64,000 bases of DNA from Olsenella uli. Its GTDB lineage: Bacteria > Actinomycetota > Coriobacteriia > Coriobacteriales > Atopobiaceae. Positions 20,573 through 29,742 of the stretch are shown piece after piece; position 1 is the first letter of the stretch; the number at the start of each line of letters is the position of its first letter. Under the pieces are notes generated by a model. The model worked only from the letters and a program-made list of their open reading frames with translations. It ran no database searches and had not been told where the DNA came from. The translations under genes and the position numbers were made by a program. The stretch spans positions 26,814 to 90,813 of the forward strand of contig NZ_JACJKN010000009.1 of assembly GCF_016900775.1 (NCBI RefSeq). The letters are read 5' to 3'.

Positions 20573-21373
20573 ATGAACTATAAAGATGCAAAAAGAGGTC
20601 TTCCGCAGCGTGACAGCAAGGTTCTTGCTGTCATCAACCAAAAGGGCGGTGTCGGCAAGTCAACGACAGTCGTAAATCTCTCGGCATGTCTTGGTGAGGG
20701 CAAGAAAAAGGTTCTCGTCATTGACTTTGACCCCCAGGGGAACTCGACGAGCGGGTTTGGTGTCGAGAAGGATGAGCTGGAGCATGACATCTATGACGTC
20801 ATCCTGCATGATGAGCCCATTGAGAACGTCATTCGAGAGACCTGTCAGCCGAATGTGTTCATTGTGCCCGCGACTATTCAGCTTGCGACCGCGGAAATAG
20901 AGCTCGTTTCTGCAATGGCTCGTGAGTCAATACTGAAGGATGCCATTTCGGCAGTACGTGACGAATTTGACTACGTCTTTATTGACTGCCCTCCTTCGCT
21001 CGGCCTTCTTACCATCAATGCGCTTGTTGCTGCGGATGCGCTCATCATTCCGATTCAGTGCGAGTATTATGCCCTTGAGGGTGTTGCTAAGCTGCTTGAG
21101 TCCATGCAGATGGTGAAGCGTCGCATGAATCCGAATCTCGAGATATTTGGCGTGGTCATGACGATGTTTGACTCGCGGACTACGCTTTCCAAGCAGGTCG
21201 TCGACGAGGTTCAGGCCTACTTTGGCAAGAAGGTCTTCAAGACGGTCATTCCGCGCAACGTCAAGCTCTCCGAGGCGCCGAGCCATGGTCTTCCCGTCTC
21301 GCTCTATGCCAGAGTGAGCAAGGGTGCCCTGGCCTATTCAAAACTTGCGCGGGAGGTGGTCGCTCGTGGCTAA
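20573..21373 (+). CDS. parA: Chromosome partitioning ATPase ParA (Soj)
   Basis: The 266-residue ParA/MinD-type ATPase has the deviant Walker A KGGVGKSTT, the switch region DFDPQGNSTSG, Walker B DYVFIDCPPSLG and the C-terminal RNVKLSEAPSHG motif. It drives segregation of ParB-parS complexes. There is no N-terminal DNA-binding domain, so it is the chromosomal Soj type. GGAGG lies upstream, and the stop overlaps the parB start by 8 nt. Confidence 0.97.
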   Translation: MNYKDAKRGLPQRDSKVLAVINQKGGVGKSTTVVNLSACLGEGKKKVLVIDFDPQGNSTSGFGVEKDELEHDIYDVILHDEPIENVIRETCQPNVFIVPATIQLATAEIELVSAMARESILKDAISAVRDEFDYVFIDCPPSLGLLTINALVAADALIIPIQCEYYALEGVAKLLESMQMVKRRMNPNLEIFGVVMTMFDSRTTLSKQVVDEVQAYFGKKVFKTVIPRNVKLSEAPSHGLPVSLYARVSKGALAYSKLAREVVARG

Positions 21374-22232
21374 GAAAAGCGGACTGGGACGGGGTCTTGG
21401 CCTCCTCGTTGGCGAGGCTGACGCCGAGACGGCTGGAATGAGGCCTGACTCCACGCTTCCCATAGACGAGATCAAGCCGAACAAGGGACAACCAAGAAAG
21501 ACGTTTCGTGCCGAGGAGCTGGCAGAGCTTGCGGACTCCATCAAGCAGAACGGCATACTGCAGCCACTGTTGGTGCGCAAGAAGGGCACGGGATATGAGA
21601 TTGTGGCCGGAGAGCGACGCTATCAGGCTGCAAAGGCAGCGGGACTGACTGAGGTTCCTGTTGTCATTCGTGAGATCTCAGATGACGACGTGTTCAAGCT
21701 CGCCCTCATTGAGAACCTTCAGAGGTCGGACCTGAGCCCGCTCGAGGAGGCGCAGGGCTACCGTCAGCTCATCAAGGAGAAGGGGCTGACGCAGGAGGAG
21801 CTTGCCAAGATTCTCTCCAAGTCACGCTCTGCGATAACCAATACGCTGCGGCTGCTCGACCTCCCAAGAGAGGTGCAGGAACTCGTGGAGGAGGGCAAGC
21901 TCACGGCCGGGCATGCCCGTGCGATCCTTGCCGTCCCGAGCGAGGAGGGGCGGATACAGCTCGCCCAGAAGGTCGTGGCAGAGCGTTTGTCGGTCAGGCA
22001 GACAGAAAGTCTCGCTCCGTTGTTTTCTGTCAGCAAGAGCAAGGAACCGGTGCGGAGGGCGCCTGTCCCCCAGTCGTTCAAGCGCGCTGCCCGGCAGATC
22101 AGGCTTGCGCTTGACACCAACGTCAAGGTGAAGAACGTGCGCGGCAAGAACAAGATAGAGATTGAGTTTGCGTCTGAGGACCAGCTGGCGCATATCGTTG
22201 ACCTTCTCGCTGGACCGGGATCGTGGTCATAG
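21366..22232 (+). CDS. parB: Chromosome partitioning protein ParB (Spo0J)
   Basis: The 288-residue protein has the ParB N-terminal CTP-binding fold with GERRYQAAKAAG (the arginine box), a central helix-turn-helix (LTQEELAKILSKSRSAITNTLR) and a basic C-terminal dimerisation region. It loads at parS and spreads. GTG at 21366 is preferred because GGGAGG lies 10 nt upstream and it overlaps the parA stop; starting there restores the usual AKKSGLGRGLG N-terminus. Confidence 0.96.
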   Translation: MAKKSGLGRGLGLLVGEADAETAGMRPDSTLPIDEIKPNKGQPRKTFRAEELAELADSIKQNGILQPLLVRKKGTGYEIVAGERRYQAAKAAGLTEVPVVIREISDDDVFKLALIENLQRSDLSPLEEAQGYRQLIKEKGLTQEELAKILSKSRSAITNTLRLLDLPREVQELVEEGKLTAGHARAILAVPSEEGRIQLAQKVVAERLSVRQTESLAPLFSVSKSKEPVRRAPVPQSFKRAARQIRLALDTNVKVKNVRGKNKIEIEFASEDQLAHIVDLLAGPGSWS

Positions 22233-22472
22233 ATGAGACGTGTGAGAAACGCGATGGTTCTTCTCGCCCTACTTGGGGCTGCCGGCTGGCTCTCATACCG
22301 GTATCTGCTCTCGGATGAGGCCAAAATAGGACTTCATGATGCCGCGCGCAATGCGAAGGACGCATATGAGCACATCACGGAGGTTATGAGGGCAGCACAG
22401 GGCACGTACGTCAAGGAGGACCTCCCCAACCGCCGCCAGACCGAGGCCCAGTGGGAGGAACTCGGTCTATAA
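22233..22472 (+). CDS. Small single-pass membrane protein downstream of parB
   Basis: A 79-residue protein that begins on the base after the parB stop. Residues ~7-25 (NAMVLLALLGAAGWLSYRYLL) form an N-terminal membrane anchor, and the rest is charged and helical and faces out or in depending on topology. I recognise no family. Tight coupling to parB suggests expression with the segregation genes. Whether it links the origin complex to the membrane is an open inference. Confidence 0.65.
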   Translation: MRRVRNAMVLLALLGAAGWLSYRYLLSDEAKIGLHDAARNAKDAYEHITEVMRAAQGTYVKEDLPNRRQTEAQWEELGL

Positions 22473-22509
22473 ACATAATAGAACATATGTTCTTTATTTG
22501 GTAAGAGAA

Positions 22510-22538
22510 GAGCCCTCCGGGACTGTCCCGGGGGGCTC
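22510..22538. terminator. Hairpin between convergent parB operon and rlmN
   Basis: Arms of about 14 bp with one bulge each (GAGCCCTCCGGGAC against GTCCCGGGGGGCTC) around a single T; the core contains GGGACTGTCCC as in other repeats of this window. There is no T tract on either side, so termination is likely but weakly supported. Confidence 0.55.
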
Positions 22539-22558
22539 GCTGTGTGAGGGGATGGGGC

Positions 22559-23632
22559 CTACCTGCGGGAGAGGCGCTGCTTGAGCTGCCCGCAGGCGGC
22601 GTCGATGTCGGACCCGCGGGAGTTGCGGATGGTGGCCTCGACGCCGACGTTGGCAAGCCTGCGCACGAAGTCCTGCGCGCGGAGCTCCGTGGAGGGGCGG
22701 AACTTGGAGCCCTCAACCTCGTTGAGCTGGATGAGGTTGACGTGCGCGAGAGTACCCTCGCAGAAGTCGCAGAGGGCCTGGAGCTCGCTTTCGGTGTCGT
22801 TGACGCCGGCGATGAGGGCGTACTCGTAGGTGGGGCGACGCCCCGTCTTGTTGACGTACTCTCCCATGACGTTGTAGAGGTTGATGAGGGAGTACTTGCG
22901 CACGCCGGGCATGAGGGCGTTTCTCGTGCGCTGCACCGCGGAGTGGAGCGAGATGGCGAGCGTGAACTGCTCGGGCTCGTTGGCAAAGCGCATAATCTGC
23001 GGTATGACGCCGCAGGTGGAGACCGTGAGGTGGCGCGCGCCGATGCCCGCCCCCTCGGGGTCGTTGAGGCGGCGCAGCGCCCCGAGCGAGGCGTCATAGT
23101 TCATGAAGGGCTCGCCCTGGCCCATGAGCACGACGCTCGTGACGCGGTCATTGAAGTCGTCGCGCACGTGCATGACCTGCTCGTAGATCTCTGAGGCGGT
23201 GAGGGAGCGCGTGAGGCCCGCGGCTCCCGTCGCGCAGAAGGCGCAGCCCATGGCGCACCCCGCCTGGGTGGAGGCGCACACGGCGAGCCGCCCGCGCGAG
23301 GGCATGCCCACGCACTCCACGGAGACGCCGTCGGGGTATCTGAGCAGGTACTTCCTGCTGCCGTCAACGGAGACCTGGCGCGCGACCTCCTCGACGCCCC
23401 CGAGCGTGAGCCTTGCCGCGAGCTCCTCGCGCAGCGCCTTGGGGAGGTTGGTCATGTCGTCGAAGGACTGGGCGTTCTTTGCCCAGACCCACTCCTCGAC
23501 CTGCTTGACGCGGAAGGCGGGCTGGCCGAGGGATGAGAGGATCTCGGTGAGCTCGCCGTGGGTGAGCGTGTGGAGGTCCCGCCTCCCGGCATCCGCCCCG
23601 AGCGGTTGGTTCTTCTCGTCAGCCGTTGGCAT
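22559..23632 (-). CDS. rlmN: Dual-specificity RNA methyltransferase RlmN
   Basis: The 357-residue radical SAM enzyme has the cluster motif CAMGCAFC, the RlmN-specific MGQGEPFMNYD and the C-terminal cysteine in STCGVIPQI/IRNSRGSDIDAACGQL. It makes 2-methyladenosine in 23S rRNA (A2503) and in some tRNAs. It lies convergent to parB and divergent from ddl. Confidence 0.96.
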   Translation of the reverse strand: MPTADEKNQPLGADAGRRDLHTLTHGELTEILSSLGQPAFRVKQVEEWVWAKNAQSFDDMTNLPKALREELAARLTLGGVEEVARQVSVDGSRKYLLRYPDGVSVECVGMPSRGRLAVCASTQAGCAMGCAFCATGAAGLTRSLTASEIYEQVMHVRDDFNDRVTSVVLMGQGEPFMNYDASLGALRRLNDPEGAGIGARHLTVSTCGVIPQIMRFANEPEQFTLAISLHSAVQRTRNALMPGVRKYSLINLYNVMGEYVNKTGRRPTYEYALIAGVNDTESELQALCDFCEGTLAHVNLIQLNEVEGSKFRPSTELRAQDFVRRLANVGVEATIRNSRGSDIDAACGQLKQRLSRR

Positions 23633-23738
23633 TTCTGGGTCCTCCGCGTTCGTCGTGTCACGTCACTGGAGTATTCTCTTGGGGTAACACTCCACCTGAG
23701 AGTCTAGCGTACGGGCACCGCCCGCCGGAGGAGCTTTG

Positions 23739-24710
23739 ATGGACAGACAGGAACTGCTGAGCAAGAGGGTCGTCGTCATCTGCGGGGGGTGGTCGGACGA
23801 GCGGGACATCTCGGTCCTCTCGGCCAGGGAGTGCCATGACGCGCTCGTGACCGCGGGGTTTGCGACCGTCGACGTCGTCGACCTCGCGAGCAGGGACTTC
23901 ATCCCCCGCCTCCTGAGCGGCGGCTACGACGTGGCCTTCGTGGCCATGCACGGTGCCTATGGCGAGGACGGCTGCGTCCAGGGGCTTCTCGAGGTGCTTC
24001 ACCTGCCCTACACCTTCTCGGGTGTGGCGGCCTCCGCCGTGGCGTCGGAAAAGCAGCTCTCCAAGGCCGTCTACGAGGCGGAGAAGATCCGCGCGCCCCG
24101 GGGCGTCGACCTCGCGGCGGGCACGGTCCTCACGGACGACCAGCTCGACACCCTCGTGGAGACCCTGGGCCTGCCGCTCTTTGTGAAGCCCGCGGCGAAC
24201 GGCTCCTCCTTCGGCATCTCGCGCGTGACGGAGCGCGCGGGCGTCAACGCGGCCATCGAGCTCGCCTCGGCCGGCGGCGGGCGCGTGCTCGTGGAGGAGT
24301 GCGTCGAGGGGGTTGAGATCTCGGTCCCGGTCATCGGCAACGATGACGCCCGCGCGCTGCCCATCGTGGAGATCGTGACGGGCGCCGAGTTCTACGACCT
24401 CAAGGTGAAGTACGAGCCCTCCTCGATGCACCACGTCATCCCCGCGCGCCTGGAGCCGGGCGTCTACGCGAAGGCGCAGGACCTCGCCGTCCGCGCGCAC
24501 CGCGCGCTCGGCTGCCGGGGCTGCTCGCGCAGCGACTTCATCGTGACGCCCGAGGGCGAGCCGGTGATCCTGGAGACCAACACGATTCCGGGCATGACGG
24601 CCGAGAGCCTGCTCCCGGACTCGGCGCGCCACGGCGGTATCGAGTTCCCCGAGCTCTGCACGCGCTTCGTCGAGTACGCGCTCGAGCGCGATCGGGGCGC
24701 GGCCAGGTGA
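23739..24710 (+). CDS. ddl: D-alanine--D-alanine ligase
   Basis: The 323-residue ATP-grasp ligase has the N-terminal GGWSDERDISVLSAREC motif, the VKPAANGSSFGIS nucleotide loop, CRGCSRSDF and the metal-binding ILETNTIPGMT. It joins two D-Ala for peptidoglycan precursors. GGAGGA precedes the start; ATG 23739 is preferred over TTG 23736. The stop overlaps the next gene's start (TGATG), so the two are coupled. Confidence 0.95.
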   Translation: MDRQELLSKRVVVICGGWSDERDISVLSARECHDALVTAGFATVDVVDLASRDFIPRLLSGGYDVAFVAMHGAYGEDGCVQGLLEVLHLPYTFSGVAASAVASEKQLSKAVYEAEKIRAPRGVDLAAGTVLTDDQLDTLVETLGLPLFVKPAANGSSFGISRVTERAGVNAAIELASAGGGRVLVEECVEGVEISVPVIGNDDARALPIVEIVTGAEFYDLKVKYEPSSMHHVIPARLEPGVYAKAQDLAVRAHRALGCRGCSRSDFIVTPEGEPVILETNTIPGMTAESLLPDSARHGGIEFPELCTRFVEYALERDRGAAR

Positions 24711-27646
24711 TGGCGGGGGGTGCCGGCGTGACCCTCGAGGGGATTATCCTCCCCGGGACGCCCGACGACGTGAGGCAGCGCTACCTGAGCCTCGCCCGCC
24801 GCGCGGCCGGCAGGGGGTTTGGCCCGCTCGAGGAGGACATCGTGGTCCTCGACACCGAGACCACGGGGCTCTCGTTCAAGGACTGCGAGCTCATAGAGAT
24901 ATCCGCCGCTCGCCTCTCCGGGCGCGAGGTGGTGGGGCGCTACGAGACGTTCGTGCACCCCACGGGGCCCATACCGGAGGAAATCTGCCGCCTCACGGGC
25001 ATCTCGAACCTCGACGTGGCCGATGCCCCGAGCGCGCGCGACGCGGTGGCGGGGCTCGCGGACTTCGTGGCGGGCTCGCCCGTGCTCGCGCACAACGCGA
25101 CCTTCGACCGCACCTTCATCGAGGCGGTCCCGGGCGGCGCCGAGGTCTCGGACACCTGGATAGATACGCTCTCGCTCTCGCGCATCGCACTCCCGCGGCT
25201 CTCCACGCACCGCCTGGCGGACATGGCGGCCGCCTTCGGCTGCGCGGGCGTGACGCACCGGGCCGGGGACGACGTCGACGCCCTCTCGGGGATGTGGCGG
25301 ATTCTGCTGCTCGCCCTGAGCGACCTGCCGGACGGCCTGCTCGCCCTTCTCGCCTCCCTGCACGAGGAGGTCACGTGGTCGATGAGGCCCGTGCTGTCCT
25401 ACCTGGCCACGGAGGGCGATGTCACGCCCCGGCCCTTCTCGCTCAAGGAGGTGCGCGCCTCGCTCGTGCGCGAGGCGCGCTCGGATCCTCGCCCGGACGC
25501 GGCCGAGCTGGACGCGCTCGTGGCGCCGGGGGCGGACGAGGTTGCCGCCGAGTTTGGCCCGGGCGGCGTGGTCTCCCGCATGTACGAGCGCATGGAGCGC
25601 CGGCCTGAGCAGGTCGCCATGGCGCGCGAGGTCGCCTCCGCGCTCGCGACCTCGACGCACCGCTCCATCGAGGCGGGGACGGGCGTGGGCAAGTCCATCG
25701 CGTACCTGCTGCCCGAGGCGCTCTTCGCCCGGAGGAACCACGTCACGGTGGGCGTGGCCACCAAGACCAACGCGCTCACCGACCAGCTCGTCTCCCACGA
25801 GCTGCCCGCGCTCGCCGAGGCCCTGCCCGGCGGGCTCACCTATGCGAGCCTCAAGGGGTACGACCACTATCCCTGCCTGCACCGGCTCGACCGCGCGACG
25901 CGGGAGGACCTGCCGCTCGCGGCCGTGCCGCACGACGGGAGGTCGGACAACGCCGTGGCGTGCGACATGCTCACGGCCATCGCGGTGACCTATGCGTACG
26001 CCTGCCAGTCTCCCGACGGCGACCTCGACGCCCTCGGCATCAGGTGGCGCTACGTCCCGCGCGCGATGCTCACCACGACGCCCGGGGAGTGCCTGCGCGG
26101 GCGCTGCCCGTACTTCCCCAACGAGTGCCCGCTGCACGGGGCGCGCCGCCGCGCCGCGGCGGCTGACGTGGTGGTGACCAACCACTCGCTGCTGCTGAGA
26201 AACGTCATGGCGGAAGGCAAGATCCTCCCGCCGATCAGGAACTGGGTCGTCGACGAGGCGCACGGCTTCGAGGCCGAGGCGCGCCGGCAGTGGGCCGTCG
26301 AGGTCTCGGGCGAGGAGGCGCGCGCCGCCTTCGAGCTTCTGGGCGGCACGGGGTCGGGCGTCATCCACAACCTGATGGTCCAGGCGATGTCCCTCGAGGG
26401 CTCCACGCTCGTGGTGGGGCTGCTCGCCAAGGCGGCGGCGACCCTCGCCCGCGCCTCCGTGAGCGTGGCCGACCTCTTCGTGGCGGTCCATGGCCTCGCG
26501 GGCGTGGCGCGCGGCGACGGCGGGTACGACTCGGTCACGCTGTGGATCGGGGAGGACGTGCGCAAGACGGCGGAGTGGCGCGAGGTCGCGGACGCCGGGG
26601 CGCGCGCCGCGGACGCGCTCGCGGAGGCGGTGAAGCAGCTCGCCGAGGCGGCGGAGGCCCTGGGCGAGGAGGCGCCCGCCGCCGCGGCCGACCTCGGGGA
26701 GTCCACGCGGTTCCTGCGCGACCTGCTCTTTGGCATCACGCTCGTCTGCGAGGGGACGGACGAGTCCTATGTGTACTCGGCGCAGCTCTCCCGCTCCAAG
26801 CGGCGCGCCTCGTCCGAGCGGCTCGTCGCCGAGAAGCTCGACGTGGGGTCAGACCTCGCCGCGCGGTGGCTGCCCGAGATGCAAAGCGTCGTCTTCACCT
26901 CGGCGACCATCGCCGTGGGGGACGACTTCTCGCACTTCAACCACGGCGTCGGGCTCGACCTCCTGGGCGAGGCGAGCCACCGGGACGTGCGGCTCGACTC
27001 GAGCTTTGACTTCGACGGGCACATGTCCGTCGTGCTGGCGCGTGACCTGCCCGCCCCGAACGACCGCGCCTACCTGCCGGCCCTCGAGGACCTCCTCTTT
27101 GACGTGCACGTGGCCATGGGGGGCTCCGTGCTCACCCTCTTCACCAACCGGCGCGACATGGAGCGCACCTACGAGGCGCTGCGGCCGCGCCTCGCCGCGG
27201 CGGGCCTCGAGGTCGTGTGCCAGAGCCGCGGCGCCTCCCCGCGGTGCCTGCGCCAGCGCTTCATGGAGGAGACCTCGCTCTCGCTGATGGCGCTCCGCTC
27301 GTTCTGGGAGGGCTTTGACGCCACGGGGGACACCCTGCGCTGCGTGGTGATTCCCAAGCTGCCCTTTGCGAGCCCCAATGACCCGCTCGTCCGCGAGCGC
27401 GACCTGCGCGAGGACCGCGCGTGGTGGAAGTACTCGCTGCCGGACGCCGTCATCTCGGTCAAGCAGGCGGCCGGGCGGCTGATCCGCTCGTCGACAGACA
27501 CCGGGGTCCTCGTCCTCGCGGACTCGCGGCTCGTGAGCAAGGGCTACGGGCGGCTCTTCGTGAGCTCGCTGCCGTCCAGGACCGTGACGCGGCTCGAGAG
27601 CGTCAACGTGGGGCGCTACCTCTCGCTCTGGCGCGCGAGCCACTGA
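24710..27646 (+). CDS. DinG-type helicase fused to DnaQ-like exonuclease
   Basis: The 978-residue protein has an N-terminal DEDDh 3'-5' exonuclease domain (about 45-205; VVLDTETTGLS, then AHNATFDRTF and HRAGDDVDA) and a C-terminal XPD/DinG superfamily-2 helicase (Walker A EAGTGVGKSIAY, DEAH box, motif VI QAAGRLIRSSTD). Cysteines in HYPCLH, VACDML and GECLRGRCPYFPNECP suggest an FeS cluster, as in E. coli DinG. It probably unwinds damaged or R-loop DNA. Coupled to ddl, which is odd functionally but may be only positional. Confidence 0.88.
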   Translation: MAGGAGVTLEGIILPGTPDDVRQRYLSLARRAAGRGFGPLEEDIVVLDTETTGLSFKDCELIEISAARLSGREVVGRYETFVHPTGPIPEEICRLTGISNLDVADAPSARDAVAGLADFVAGSPVLAHNATFDRTFIEAVPGGAEVSDTWIDTLSLSRIALPRLSTHRLADMAAAFGCAGVTHRAGDDVDALSGMWRILLLALSDLPDGLLALLASLHEEVTWSMRPVLSYLATEGDVTPRPFSLKEVRASLVREARSDPRPDAAELDALVAPGADEVAAEFGPGGVVSRMYERMERRPEQVAMAREVASALATSTHRSIEAGTGVGKSIAYLLPEALFARRNHVTVGVATKTNALTDQLVSHELPALAEALPGGLTYASLKGYDHYPCLHRLDRATREDLPLAAVPHDGRSDNAVACDMLTAIAVTYAYACQSPDGDLDALGIRWRYVPRAMLTTTPGECLRGRCPYFPNECPLHGARRRAAAADVVVTNHSLLLRNVMAEGKILPPIRNWVVDEAHGFEAEARRQWAVEVSGEEARAAFELLGGTGSGVIHNLMVQAMSLEGSTLVVGLLAKAAATLARASVSVADLFVAVHGLAGVARGDGGYDSVTLWIGEDVRKTAEWREVADAGARAADALAEAVKQLAEAAEALGEEAPAAAADLGESTRFLRDLLFGITLVCEGTDESYVYSAQLSRSKRRASSERLVAEKLDVGSDLAARWLPEMQSVVFTSATIAVGDDFSHFNHGVGLDLLGEASHRDVRLDSSFDFDGHMSVVLARDLPAPNDRAYLPALEDLLFDVHVAMGGSVLTLFTNRRDMERTYEALRPRLAAAGLEVVCQSRGASPRCLRQRFMEETSLSLMALRSFWEGFDATGDTLRCVVIPKLPFASPNDPLVRERDLREDRAWWKYSLPDAVISVKQAAGRLIRSSTDTGVLVLADSRLVSKGYGRLFVSSLPSRTVTRLESVNVGRYLSLWRASH

Positions 27647-27681
27647 GGCCCGGCGTCGGCGGCCCGGGGCGCGGTGGGGCG

Positions 27682-28626
27682 TCAGGCGTCAGCGCTGCGC
27701 CCGGCGGACAGGAGCGCGCGGGCGTAGTCCGCGGCAAGGCGCGTCACCTCCGCGTCCGTGGTGCGCGCGGCGCCCCCGCAGGCGGCGATCATGCGGGGGA
27801 GCCACATGCCGCCGTAGTACTCCGTCCGCGCGATGACGGAGCCGTCCTCGCCGACGCGCGCCACCCGCAGGTCGTGCCAGGGGAGCAGGTCAAGGTAGCG
27901 CCGGTCGGAGAAGGTGATCTCGACGGCGCGAGACGTTTGCCTCCCGGGCGCGGCGTTGCCCGCCGCGGCGCGCCCGCCAACGAGCACGTCCTCCATCCGG
28001 TCGAGCCGGAAGGTCCGCTCGCCGCATCGCTCGAGGTCATATGCGTCGAGGTACCAGACGTCGCCCTCGCACCTCAGCCCCCGCGGCACGCAGGACCGCG
28101 CCTGCGCCGCCTCGTCCGCCGCGCCCCGGTACGAGAAGGAGAGCTCCCGCCGCTTGAGGAGGGAGCGGGCGCAGGCGGATATCGTCTCAGAGCAGGCGCC
28201 CGCGCCTGCGGCGACGACGCGGCGGACCACGTCCTCGCTCACGGGCTCGGCCGCGAGCGCCCCCTCGAGCCGCGCCCGCAGTGGGTCGTCCGCGCCCACG
28301 CCCAGGCGCTCGAGCGCGGCCGCTAGCGCGACGGTCTCCGTGCGGGTGAGGCGCAGGCGCCGGCCGCGCACCCCTCCCGAGAAGGCGAGCGTGGCCTCGC
28401 CGTCCCGGGAGGGGGTGAGGGGAAGGCCGACCCCGCCCGCAGAGGACGACGTCTCCACGAGCCCGATGAGCTTCTCGGCGCGCTCGGCCGTCGTTCCCAG
28501 CCGCGCGGCCACCGCCTCTGCCGAGAGCGCGTCCCCCGCCTCGGAGAGGCTCGAGACGAGGGCCACGAGCTCGCGCGCCTCGGCGACGGCGCCCGTTCTG
28601 CCGGCCCGCGACTCCCTACGAGGCAT
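27682..28626 (-). CDS. WYL-domain regulator (PafC-like)
   Basis: The 314-residue protein has an N-terminal helix-turn-helix-like part (ALSAEAVAARLGTTAERAEKLIGLVE), a central WYL domain (LSFSYRG..., RGLRCEGDVWYLDAYDL, RTFRLDRMEDV) and a C-terminal WCX extension. Paired WYL regulators of the PafBC type activate DNA-damage genes in mycobacteria. ATG at 28626 overlaps the stop of the upstream WYL gene by 11 nt. GAGGGGG precedes it. Confidence 0.82.
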   Translation of the reverse strand: MPRRESRAGRTGAVAEARELVALVSSLSEAGDALSAEAVAARLGTTAERAEKLIGLVETSSSAGGVGLPLTPSRDGEATLAFSGGVRGRRLRLTRTETVALAAALERLGVGADDPLRARLEGALAAEPVSEDVVRRVVAAGAGACSETISACARSLLKRRELSFSYRGAADEAAQARSCVPRGLRCEGDVWYLDAYDLERCGERTFRLDRMEDVLVGGRAAAGNAAPGRQTSRAVEITFSDRRYLDLLPWHDLRVARVGEDGSVIARTEYYGGMWLPRMIAACGGAARTTDAEVTRLAADYARALLSAGRSADA

Positions 28627-29581
28627 CCTCGAGCACCCCCTCGAGCACGGAGCGCCAGGCACCGACGAGCTCGGGCGGGCCAATCGGCACGACGCCCTCC
28701 GCCGCGGCCCAGCTGGCCGCGTCCGCGGCGGAGCTCATCTCAACCTCCCAGACGGTCTCACCGCCGCGCGAGAAGAACCTCCCGCAGCCGCCTGCCGCCT
28801 GCCGCACGTCCTTCTCGCGCTCCGGCGGGACCGCGAAGGTCGCGGTGCCAACGGGCGCGCCCATCTGGAAGGGGAGCCTCTTCCAGTCGGCCACGGAGAA
28901 GTCCTCCGGCACGCGGGCGGGCACGTCCGGAAGGACGCCCGCCCGCACGACCCGGTCTACGCGGTAGGTCCTCGTGCCGCCCTCGATGGGGGTTCCCTCC
29001 TCGGACAGGCGGCCGGCCACGAGGTAGAGTCCCCCGTGCAGGCCGAAGAACCCGTACGGGGCGATGACGCGCTCGGACTCAGTCCCGCGGGCGTCGCGGT
29101 AGGAGATCTGCGCCGCGCAGCCCCCGGTGAGCGCCTCCCTGAGCACGGCCAGGGGGCGGCCGTCGTCCCGGGCGCCGGCCAGGGCGGGCGCGGCCTCGGC
29201 GAAGGCGCGCGTCAGCTTGGCGAGCGAGAAGCGCAGCTCCTCGGCGAGCGGGAACGCGGGGTCCTCAATGAGGGGCTGACACGCGAGCTCGAGCACCGCG
29301 GCGTCCGCGGGGCCGATCTCGGCGCCCTCCGGGTAGGAGGAGGCCTCGTCGACCGCCCATGAGGACTCGCTCCCGGCGTCCGAGCACTCGCGGACGACGA
29401 CCCCGCACGCGGCGAGGACCATGCGGTCTCGGGAGAACGCCCGACGGAAGCTATCTGCGGAAAGGCCGGGATAGAAGTCGCGTGCGACGCCCGATGAGGG
29501 GATGGGCGTGCCCGCGTTCATGAAGGCGAGCGCGAGCGAGCAGACCCGCCTCGCCCGCTCGTCGTCCTTCGTGATCCTCAT
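28616..29581 (-). CDS. WYL-domain regulator (PafB-like)
   Basis: The 321-residue protein has an N-terminal DNA-binding-like region (residues ~10-60, PSSGVARDFYPGLSADSFRR), then a WYL domain (AAQISYRDARG, APYGFFGLHGGLYLVAGR, RTYRVDRVVRA) and a C-terminal extension. It is the upstream member of a coupled WYL pair. ATG at 29581 is chosen, with GAGGGG 9 nt upstream. The pair lies convergent to the DinG-type helicase, hinting at DNA-damage control, which is inference. Confidence 0.82.
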   Translation of the reverse strand: MRITKDDERARRVCSLALAFMNAGTPIPSSGVARDFYPGLSADSFRRAFSRDRMVLAACGVVVRECSDAGSESSWAVDEASSYPEGAEIGPADAAVLELACQPLIEDPAFPLAEELRFSLAKLTRAFAEAAPALAGARDDGRPLAVLREALTGGCAAQISYRDARGTESERVIAPYGFFGLHGGLYLVAGRLSEEGTPIEGGTRTYRVDRVVRAGVLPDVPARVPEDFSVADWKRLPFQMGAPVGTATFAVPPEREKDVRQAAGGCGRFFSRGGETVWEVEMSSAADAASWAAAEGVVPIGPPELVGAWRSVLEGVLEDAS

Positions 29582-29742
29582 GCCACACACCCCTCATCCC
29601 GCTTCCGCTTGCCGAGCGGGCCCGCGCATCGCCCGGCGTATCTGCGTCTTTTTAACGAACGAAAAGCATAAGACGTATACTGTCTAGATTGTATGCACCC
29701 GGATGAGCACGTCTTTCGAGACTCTTCAAAAGGACGCCCAGT

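Noticed and set aside
24464..26491. Long open frame (675 codons) antisense to ddl and the DinG-type gene
   Set aside because: It is a shadow of high GC third-position bias; the translation is Arg/Gly/Ala-rich without motifs, while the plus strand shows clear conserved proteins.
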